Virus record (IMG/VR): IMGVR_UViG_3300010883_000665
Location: 1-20,450 of that record
Origin: a virus
Length of the DNA: 20,450 nt
Reading direction: 5' to 3' (one strand)
In this document: piece after piece, positions 16,901 through 20,450 of the stretch
Position numbering within the stretch: the stretch's first letter is position 1
How the letters are laid out: each line of letters opens with the position of its first letter
Position numbers and translations under genes: made by a program
Notes under the pieces: generated by a model
Database searches by the model: none
Told to the model about the DNA's origin: nothing
The model's input: only the letters and a program-made list of their open reading frames with translations

Positions 16901-18611
16901 CAAGTTCTCTTTGCCATCTTGCATCATATCCTGCAGAATTAATATCATTAATTAGATAATTTTTAGCATCAGAGTTTTGATTAAGTACTATTTCATCATT
17001 AATCGTATTATATGTATTACCTGAACCATCATTAAAAGTTCCATCAGGATCTATATCATCTGCAGAAATAGAAGAACGTGACACAGTACTAATGTTTCTT
17101 AATAAATCATCATGACTATGACCATGTCCATCACCTAAATAATGTTCTCCTGTATTTTGATACTTAGGAAGTGAACCACCATATCTCATCATCTGTGTTC
17201 CTTCTTCCATTTGCCCACCTGTGAAATCCTGCAATCCACCAGAATTTTCATCAAAAGCTACAATATTTAACTTTTCAGCAGCTATTTCTAAAGTTCCATA
17301 TCTTTCTAATAACCCTGTAACTCTATGTGATCCCTGACCACCCTTATCTATTAGTTGTTGTAAAAGCTCTGCAGTTATAGGTACATAATTTGGATCTCCC
17401 ACAGATAGATCATTATTATAACCTAATTCTCTACTTAATGCCATTTGTGTTGCAAAATACTCAGGGTATACTTCAACTTCATGAGAGTCATGTCTATGAG
17501 GTTCACTACTAAATTTATCTACCAACATAGTTCTACCTATAGTTGCATCTTTTATATCATTAAATCCTAGGATTTCAGCGTCCTTTGATTCCTTTATTAG
17601 TCCAGTATATTCATCATCATTTTTCCAACTAGTAATTTCTCCTTGACTATTATATCTAGTACCTGTACCTGTTCTATTATTAAGTTTTCTATAATAAGTT
17701 GTTCCTCCTAATTCTGCAGCTCTAGCGTTTATCTCATCTAATTTAGCCTGTTCTTTCTTATTTAGTTTTCCTTTTTTACCACGCTTACTGTTCAGAAGTT
17801 CTTCTCTTTCAGTCATTATAGCATCATATTCAACTTGAAATATTTGAGATTCTAATTCTCCATTCTCTTTTTTAACTTTCCAAGCATTCCATTTCTCTTC
17901 ATTAAAAACTTTTTTAGTTCCAGGAAATGTTTCATCTGGTACAGTATAATTATATATACTTCCTTCCATTCTTCCTTGTGCATTAACCACTCCCTCTGTT
18001 TGAGGACCATTCAGAAACGCCTCTTCTCTTATTATGTTTCCTTGATTTATAGTATTAGCATCATTAGCATTCATGGGAACAAGATTAGCCTGGGCTAGTT
18101 CCTCCTTAGTCATTAGACCTGGATATTTTATGTCACTATAAGATCCTCCTACCGAATGTCCTATTTCATGATCTACTGTTCCGTCATCATAACCGAACAT
18201 TGGATTTAATAATATATCTGGATGTGCATTTATAGAGGTGGTTTGATCTCCTGTCTGACCGGTATTACGACCAAGACGTATTTCATACAATTTAGCTAAT
18301 CTAGCTGCGATTGTAGCGTCTGGATCTGGATACCCTTGGGATACTAATTTTTCCCTGTACCTAGTACCAGATATATAATTATAAGCTTCTTGAAAATTAT
18401 CCTCAAACATATAATTATTTAATTCCTCATCCTCAAAAGATCCAAACATTCTATTATCTGTATTTGGAATTATGACCGGGCCTTGATCTGTATTTATTGT
18501 GGCTTTTGTTTCTTTACCCGTTTGTAATTTTCTCATTGGTTCTCCCCCCTTTTTAGAAGCACCCATCTCTTTCACGAGGTTCAACCACATATTTGTTTTT
18601 CCTGATCCCAT
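10920..18611 (-). CDS. Giant modular virion-type protein with three zinc-peptidase-like modules
   Basis: A single uninterrupted frame encodes 2563 residues. Module 1 (about 33-475) has HEIGHS (His148, Glu149, His152) and a possible third ligand Glu384 in YPEYFA. Module 2 (about 489-870) has HELTH (679-683) and Glu769 in NPTEVYARY. Module 3 (about 884-1331) has HEVGHS (1164-1169) and Glu1243 in TEAKADMDAVRY. HExxH plus a downstream Glu is the gluzincin zinc site. Module 4 (about 1345-1470) is short. The last 1090 residues are unrecognised, with a Gly-rich, mildly hydrophobic stretch near 2284-2345. A YG[GA]xLPKxQ-like motif marks each boundary. Size and position suggest an internal virion or ejected protein; peptidase activity and self-processing are inferred. 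The start may be Met8 (18590), because a -7 promoter box lies only four bases before the first ATG. Confidence 0.85.
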   Translation of the reverse strand: MGSGKTNMWLNLVKEMGASKKGGEPMRKLQTGKETKATINTDQGPVIIPNTDNRMFGSFEDEELNNYMFEDNFQEAYNYISGTRYREKLVSQGYPDPDATIAARLAKLYEIRLGRNTGQTGDQTTSINAHPDILLNPMFGYDDGTVDHEIGHSVGGSYSDIKYPGLMTKEELAQANLVPMNANDANTINQGNIIREEAFLNGPQTEGVVNAQGRMEGSIYNYTVPDETFPGTKKVFNEEKWNAWKVKKENGELESQIFQVEYDAIMTEREELLNSKRGKKGKLNKKEQAKLDEINARAAELGGTTYYRKLNNRTGTGTRYNSQGEITSWKNDDEYTGLIKESKDAEILGFNDIKDATIGRTMLVDKFSSEPHRHDSHEVEVYPEYFATQMALSRELGYNNDLSVGDPNYVPITAELLQQLIDKGGQGSHRVTGLLERYGTLEIAAEKLNIVAFDENSGGLQDFTGGQMEEGTQMMRYGGSLPKYQNTGEHYLGDGHGHSHDDLLRNISTVSRSSISADDIDPDGTFNDGSGNTYNTINDEIVLNQNSDAKNYLINDINSAGYDARWQRELANNKLAGYNLDTESYNFADGIGSGLGVHTKDFRLDNLNNVKEFLGRPKDYDQEGAIMDIRLGNKFFETAGGVMLPSNKKQKYPRIYYGSDMSGDVNIPMGSDFTNLRTHELTHGTTNANNAMTPYATELLRKAKTTENRSDMSFKDWKANVNTEEKGSLISNIFNGSSPLTSNLKDSYNQWKEEETHKESGNYLTNPTEVYARYKVAQKMMQDKGIFNSFTETEFTEDNYIKLEEYMNSEEFKGLDGYDDVKEFFGDDGNDGSEFNKKISKQHLFEIMNNVADNSGIGGDGEIGGDDLQGMYAKYGAELPKFQGDIRIGETTGEPILDEYGNYIPFTVDSNEYSTTTPSGQRSTEMDEIDEFFEGSLNSDIYKKRLALQGSIRDIGTGDGWEAYVFHPDHGMVTRATADEIDPEWYNDDQWQAMSVDMPFQSWDSDEENTKNQTIVDETVSNRLNALKTMTTDYSSEYDNRMYQKVHHVSDALQTFAKENGIERDENGKYDMKKLISILPDNLYDDFIWAFQPKSDESGKYLGSHSDTAPHLNTKTGVTDADGNVEYKTNDRKVSMQMTPSQIQQIADEAGITYDEAEARVYAHEVGHSLGAVYEPGYSGYGTNYNQDGIGAGRFANQNYSISDNEAELMRQMMRENYGINVSGGDKVDEHVKDDTYVRGVTEAKADMDAVRYDMYKSGIYDYREGDLDQKTLDKYLDKYRGDDGEIDMEKVPIDLQRTLERYKERDFIFLNNNIAMENQQEIGGDDLPPVMNAKYGAELPKAQTGKEIVDPSKTNYSDSKNYQRIKNTRDGVRENEDGSHSTHLMADNNKDEAWPTLFQDVNGEWFEPLDAYQEAKLRDEVYKFSTRQAMINFARKGEWKTDVKDTKTFKESNSMFKKGQYSKGAKIYRRGGEILPKFQSKGEVTSEEIVSTDPTSTKGKKRKTDSFTGEWYEGPYVDYEIQDLVDFNTGMLKTGIDPVEAGKWRSGKGFAWKQLTDWYYYTQHNIPFNHNENCTEKGTCVHNDGGNPIVNILQRSTYDGKNYGYFRSSMEVSDGDPNAYQNENYFVPKTFTQAHAMARDMNGVIGLLYAWQGQFFTSDQGDEKVLRTGKKKGAQILKFETDLSNAQSQTEVQEILKNFKPDLESQAMMYNNTNPFNLNNDQLMHILKLRKKHLGDLDVSNSESFRLQGAAIVNYDEKIKMLEASLADFPHPDHEDDTRRKYQNVNGNVVKLSGDLNFQDNWIDGSMMYFIHKRAGEDLSKWENDPAFMKRLNSYQEQIAFYKMQATSPSFDKNQTWRSVGAWDSFDKNKIKQQKKSAEEGTKFFNPETFDNGLPTQWWDFDNKQWVEVGSELMKYDVDQYSNFKLAVQNYLDRTGKIGAETSISEYRNKTEQYTKYMYSGVNTYFSNYVFDLVNQDIPQFASLKEKNAFLETHEFKNHQFNDLSYRDGNGNIVKTEDQYIPYMNMYNKTQLHSEGDPFVMIDSPEKALQANLFNLISGPFSKNVLGFKTKMLGFGFDLEKVPQFMPWLKEFPYDELDTKTNTYVRKYVANPEYNPELSQWSENAQSWIDALGPTGDGNDGYLLNNYNQDEFLNMIDFTDTEAMFGYKKDEDGNMVMRLGTANMGQYNPGTFQNNIMQGQNLSLLRSDLIGLDGKKMTSLKDDEINSSNTNLGEISLYGMAAYSAYQLWKKNPLMIGADLTFKQWAKNAALQPIRWGSKQFQNSLFLNTSAGGLYGGTSGLTVNNALLTGFGYSHGKDMIKNLGEGKYWDATKDAFWTGLNVAPGYGYFNRNLNLIPNSNKLLNNTKLWENTSKIGTSAKYRMDMFNEKLYNPWNNLTMGFKQNKAVSGTNRFITMFPNTTSKINNSVLPISLNPRPTQYSIMSDLNKGDKFGGKLNYNFSMNSPLWKQYNINKYNLDGKTRIFNPSFSPKPLQIGTTPLGLNTGQPVSLFNADGSYNVNYRMQNITNPGKSGFTMPNNYGGLNSKPFDNMIKPVDGGFITK
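14172..14201 (-). repeat. Boundary motif copy 5 in the giant protein
   Basis: RGGEILPKFQ at residues 1471-1480, between the short fourth module and the long C-terminal region. It has one extra residue compared with copies 2-4. Confidence 0.7.
14580..14606 (-). repeat. Boundary motif copy 4 in the giant protein
   Basis: YGAELPKAQ at residues 1336-1344, after peptidase-like module 3. It is preceded by EIGGDDL (1322-1328), as copy 3 is. Confidence 0.8.
15963..15989 (-). repeat. Boundary motif copy 3 in the giant protein
   Basis: YGAELPKFQ at residues 875-883, after peptidase-like module 2. It is preceded by EIGGDDL (862-868). Confidence 0.8.
17157..17183 (-). repeat. Boundary motif copy 2 in the giant protein
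   Basis: YGGSLPKYQ at residues 477-485, after peptidase-like module 1. It is followed directly by a His-rich stretch, GHGHSHDD. Confidence 0.8.
18522..18548 (-). repeat. Boundary motif copy 1, degenerate, in the giant protein
   Basis: GGEPMRKLQ at residues 22-30, followed by TGKE exactly as in copy 4 (AQTGKE). It marks the start of the first module and is the most diverged copy. Confidence 0.5.
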
Positions 18612-18615
18612 ATAA

Positions 18616-18650
18616 CAAATATACGGAAAAACTGAAACATATACAACAAA
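18616..18650 (-). promoter_or_regulatory. Bacteroidota-type promoter for the giant gene
   Basis: The minus strand has TTTG (18647-18650), a 23-base spacer, then TATATTTG (18616-18623), an exact TAnnTTTG. The expected transcription start falls at or inside the first ATG of the giant gene. Either the message is leaderless or translation starts at the Met codon at 18588-18590. Confidence 0.5.
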
Positions 18651-18741
18651 TTCTTACCTAATCCGGGTCCACCTGAACATACCCCCCTGTCCGTACTGGT
18701 AAATGTTGTATACGTGGCATTATAGTTAGGTCCTACATTGA

Positions 18742-18778
18742 AACTCCCCAACAAAATTTTGGAGTTGGGGTATCCCCC
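18742..18778. promoter_or_regulatory. Overlapping alternative hairpins in the divergent intergenic region
   Basis: Three stems share bases. AACTCC (18742-18747) can pair with GGAGTT (18761-18766). CCCCAAC (18746-18752) can pair with GTTGGGG (18764-18770). GGGG (18767-18770) can pair with CCCC (18774-18777) across a TAT loop. The first and third can form together, and the second excludes both. Such geometry is typical of attenuators or RNA switches, but a regulatory role here is inferred. The element lies 37 bases before the first plus-strand gene. The region 18655-18780 is clearly richer in G and C than its surroundings. Confidence 0.4.
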
Positions 18779-18814
18779 GTAATTATCTTCAAATAAAATA
18801 AAATAACAGTAATT

Positions 18815-19180
18815 ATGAAAATGAAAATGTTTTTCATGGAGACATACAAGTCTCCTAAGTCTGGTAAGACTAATCTAGTGTTCTCAGAAGAGAAAGTATC
18901 ACCTGAGGTGGTAGAAAGTGTGCAACAACACAACGAGACAGTACGTAGTGGTAATGTAATGGCAAAGTTTGCAGGTAAAGCCGTTCAAACTTATGGTGAG
19001 TTCAAACAAGTTGACTCAGGTATTCAGGTAATTGTACCACTAAACGGTGTATATAACTTTGAACCATCAGAGATTGACAAGATGAGAGAGAAGAAACACT
19101 CTATCATCAAAGGTCAACCTGTAACTTACAGTTCAGGAAGGGAGAGCACCTTCCGTTTCCTTGGTAAGTTAGACTCTTAA
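18815..19180 (+). CDS. Unrecognised 121-residue protein, first plus-strand gene
   Basis: The protein starts MKMKMFFMETYKSPKSGKTN and continues with a soluble alpha/beta pattern: a helical, polar part (SPEVVESVQQHNETVRSG), strands (GIQVIVPLNGVYNFEP), a helix (SEIDKMREKKHSI) and a final basic, strand-like part (TFRFLGKLDS). SGKTN is not a P-loop because the preceding glycines are missing. Four in-frame ATG codons lie within the first eight positions, so the exact start is uncertain; the first follows an A-rich leader. It faces away from the giant gene and probably opens a separate transcription unit. A weak TTTG/TATCTTCA pair lies upstream (18758-18761 and 18784-18791). Function is unknown. Confidence 0.7.
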   Translation: MKMKMFFMETYKSPKSGKTNLVFSEEKVSPEVVESVQQHNETVRSGNVMAKFAGKAVQTYGEFKQVDSGIQVIVPLNGVYNFEPSEIDKMREKKHSIIKGQPVTYSSGRESTFRFLGKLDS

Positions 19181-19244
19181 GTTAATAGGATAAGATTGGG
19201 GCTTTTGTCCCTTTCTTTTGTGATCACTATCATCCGTATACTTA

Positions 19245-19400
19245 GTGGGCCACATAAATAGATATAAAGTTGGTAAAAAAGTAGTGGAGTGTGTGTCTTA
19301 CTCTGAATGGGTGACATACATTCCCACTTATTACCACTATGTACCACTATATAACATTAATGGCACATATAAAGGATATAGCTATCATAAGAGTAAATAG
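19245..19400 (+). CDS. Possible 51-residue protein with GTG start
   Basis: This frame gives a Tyr/Val-rich peptide starting GHINRYKVGKKVVECVSYSE and ending in a Tyr-rich tail (YIPTYYHYVPLYN, then KGYSYHKSK). No ATG is available: the frame opens at a TGA near 19221, and GTG at 19245 is the best start. The composition looks like the neighbouring small plus-strand genes, and the gap of 336 bases between its neighbours would otherwise be empty. It may be a real small gene, or a remnant whose ATG has been lost. No family is recognised. Confidence 0.4.
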   Translation: MGHINRYKVGKKVVECVSYSEWVTYIPTYYHYVPLYNINGTYKGYSYHKSK

Positions 19401-19516
19401 AGCAGTAAGTATGGATAGTCCTATCCTAACTCTATTCTTATGGTAGTCTATAACATAATTAGTCTCTCTCTATATAGAATAAGAGTACTAGTAACCGTAA
19501 TCTTAAAAATAATAAC
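19401..19516 (+). other. Intergenic stretch with inverted repeats
   Basis: No frame of note occurs here. A short hairpin (GGATA at 19413-19417 with TATCC at 19422-19426) is followed by a longer imperfect inverted repeat, ACTCTATTCT with AGAATAAGAGT, which pairs with one bulge across a loop of about 40 bases. These could be terminator or processing structures before the next gene. The tail just before 19517 is A-rich, like other leaders here. Confidence 0.3.
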
Positions 19517-19741
19517 ATGAAATATATAATCAAATCAGTACAATACATATTAGTAATATCTAGCCTATTGTTAGGTATCTTCTTTTGGTTATGTATGATA
19601 TATGCTTGTGATACTACTCAACAAGATAATACTATCTTCAACACATCACCTCAAATGGACACTGTAGAGGTAATCATAGAGTATGATGGAGATAGAGAGA
19701 TAAGATGGTATACTTTAGATACAGTACTATGTGGGAAATAA
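19517..19741 (+). CDS. Small membrane protein or lipoprotein, unrecognised
   Basis: This 74-residue protein starts MKYIIKSVQY, has a hydrophobic segment at about residues 8-30 (ILVISSLLLGIFFWLCMIYA), then Cys31. The sequence IYAC resembles a lipobox, although Tyr at -2 is unusual. The rest is short, acidic and strand-like (DTVEVIIEYDGDREIRWYTL). It may be an exported lipoprotein, or an inner-membrane anchored peptide with its C-terminus in the periplasm. Phage lipoproteins of this size sometimes block superinfection or act in lysis as spanins, but nothing here proves either. The end overlaps the next small frame by 13 bases. Confidence 0.65.
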   Translation: MKYIIKSVQYILVISSLLLGIFFWLCMIYACDTTQQDNTIFNTSPQMDTVEVIIEYDGDREIRWYTLDTVLCGK

Positions 19742-19842
19742 CAATCAGAATAATAATGCATTATATAACTATAAGAATGGTATTACTTATAATAGCCATC
19801 TTTATAGCATTATATTACATACAAAAAGACATAAGACAATGA
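19729..19842 (+). CDS. 37-residue single-span membrane peptide
   Basis: This frame starts MWEITIRIIMHYITIRMV and continues with a hydrophobic span (LLIIAIFIALYYI), then QKDIRQ. The first 18 residues look like an internal repeat, WEITIRII then HYITIRMV. The start overlaps the end of the preceding gene by 13 bases, and the stop forms an ATGA overlap with the next gene at 19839, a known sign of translational coupling. A second possible start is at 19756 (MHYITIRMV). It could be a small holin-like or regulatory membrane peptide; no family is recognised. A chance frame is possible given its size. Confidence 0.5.
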   Translation: MWEITIRIIMHYITIRMVLLIIAIFIALYYIQKDIRQ

Positions 19843-20003
19843 ATAAGTACACACATATCATTGATACTATAACTAAGGGTAATAAGCTTACTACAGTTGG
19901 TAAGCCAAAATCTACTTGGCGTGTAAAGGTTTATCCAAAGCCTAGAATTTGGATTAATGAAGACACAGTAAAAAGAATTAAAAATGGCAAGAGAAATAAA
20001 TAG
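19839..20003 (+). CDS. 54-residue basic protein, unrecognised
   Basis: I place the start at the ATG at 19839, inside an ATGA overlap with the membrane peptide, rather than at the first in-frame ATG at 19731. The 36 codons from 19731 to 19838 overlap two other frames and are low in complexity (GNNNQNNNALYNYKNG). The resulting peptide begins MNKYTHIIDTITKGNK. It is strongly basic (GKPKSTWRVKVYPKPR, KRIKNGKRNK) and contains a beta-like core, so nucleic acid binding is possible. Its last 20 bases overlap the next gene. Confidence 0.55.
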   Translation: MNKYTHIIDTITKGNKLTTVGKPKSTWRVKVYPKPRIWINEDTVKRIKNGKRNK

Positions 20004-20450
20004 AAATTATAAATACAGTAATGTAGTATCACAGGATGAGTTTTCTTATTCAATACTACCAAAACATGGACAATTTAAAGGTAATTTATGTGAGTTAGGA
20101 CATAGTAAGATGCAAGGAGGTAATCAACAGATATATCTATACAATAGTTATTACATGGGATTTGCTCGTCAAACGTATAGTATAACTAATAGTCTTACTA
20201 CATCTACCTTCTCTTTTAATATCATGTTACCAAAGTATCTTCGTAATAAGATAGAAGAAATGAGTAAGTATATGTTAGAGAATACTAGACAGAGAGTACC
20301 AAGAATAGATCAATTCGTTATAAGTATACCTAACCTAAGTATAACTATGAATGAGTATGTATTTAATATTGAGTCATCACATACTACTGATGGGTTTGCA
20401 TTTAAGAATAATCAACATAGTATTCAGGAGATTAAAGAACTTCAAGAGAT
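19984..20450 (+). CDS. Unrecognised protein, N-terminal part (runs off right edge)
   Basis: At least 155 codons, with the C-terminus outside the window. It starts MAREINRNYKYSNVVSQDEF, overlapping the preceding gene by 20 bases. The visible part is polar and rich in Tyr, Ser, Asn and Ile, with strand-like pieces (QQIYLYNSYYMGFARQTYSI, TFSFNIMLPKY) and a helix (RNKIEEMSKYMLENTRQR). No signal peptide, membrane span or catalytic motif is visible. A phage early or accessory protein is a reasonable guess, but the family is unknown. The uninterrupted frame and the overlapping junction support a real gene. Confidence 0.65.
   Translation, partial: MAREINRNYKYSNVVSQDEFSYSILPKHGQFKGNLCELGHSKMQGGNQQIYLYNSYYMGFARQTYSITNSLTTSTFSFNIMLPKYLRNKIEEMSKYMLENTRQRVPRIDQFVISIPNLSITMNEYVFNIESSHTTDGFAFKNNQHSIQEIKELQE

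Noticed and set aside
18596-18611. GSGKTN at the N-terminus of the giant protein as a nucleotide-binding P-loop.
   Set aside because: There is no preceding hydrophobic strand or further glycine and no Walker B partner nearby, and the residues may not be translated at all.
18658-18720. 20-codon minus-strand frame MPRIQHLPVRTGG... ending in TAG just before the giant gene.
   Set aside because: Too short, and no leader or homology is recognisable. TAG read-through would not join it to the giant gene's frame.
18657-18800. Protein-like reading on the minus strand of the divergent region (contains YGGYPNSKILLGSF, then NATYTTFTSTD, then SGGPGLGKN).
   Set aside because: It has no start codon, its third codon positions are far more GC-rich than the real genes, and it ends out of frame with the giant gene. 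A plus-strand reading of the same bases looks equally protein-like, so this is probably an effect of composition.
18733-18933. 66-codon minus-strand frame overlapping the start of the 121-codon plus-strand gene.
   Set aside because: It is antisense to a better gene, has an unlikely Cys-rich start, and crosses the alternative hairpins.
19187-19222. Possible terminator after the 121-codon gene (GGGG, then CCC followed by a T-rich run).
   Set aside because: The stem has only three or four pairs with an internal mismatch loop, which is too weak to call.

Overview
The window is AT-rich and reads as part of a large tailed double-stranded DNA phage that infects a member of the Bacteroidota, probably crAss-like or a close marine relative. 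Three things point there. The order of the capsid and packaging genes fits. None of the genes checked has a clear Shine-Dalgarno site; the leaders are A-rich instead. Three gene starts carry the Bacteroidota-type promoter (TAnnTTTG at -7, two of them with TTTG at -33). The lineage is an inference from protein character and layout, since no database search was possible. The standard genetic code fits throughout.

Positions 1-18611 form one long block on the minus strand, so it reads from right to left. It opens with a giant gene of about 2560 codons. This encodes a modular protein with three successive HExxH zinc-metallopeptidase-like modules, a small module, and a C-terminal region of about 1090 residues that I do not recognise. 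A short motif of the type YG[GA]xLPKxQ recurs at the module boundaries, five times in all. Two small helical proteins follow, each with its own promoter. After a hairpin comes a tightly overlapping cassette: a winged-helix-like protein, an IHF/HU-like DNA-bending protein, an eight-cysteine zinc-binding-like protein, a RecB/Cas4-like PD-(D/E)XK nuclease, a small structural-like protein, a protein in the small-terminase position, large terminase, a 34-residue microprotein, portal, an acidic scaffold-like protein, and the major capsid protein, which runs off the left edge. This is head assembly and DNA packaging, with the giant protein most likely an internal virion or ejected protein.

Positions 18612-18814 are a divergent intergenic region. 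It is unusually GC-rich for its surroundings and holds overlapping, mutually exclusive hairpins. To its right the plus strand carries a series of small, mostly unrecognised genes: 121, 51, 74, 37 and 54 residues, and a partial gene at the right edge. The last four overlap one another, and two encode single-span membrane peptides. This resembles a phage early or accessory region.

The best candidate for an undescribed system is the giant multi-peptidase protein with its repeated boundary motif. Two copies of that motif keep the same protein sequence through many synonymous changes.
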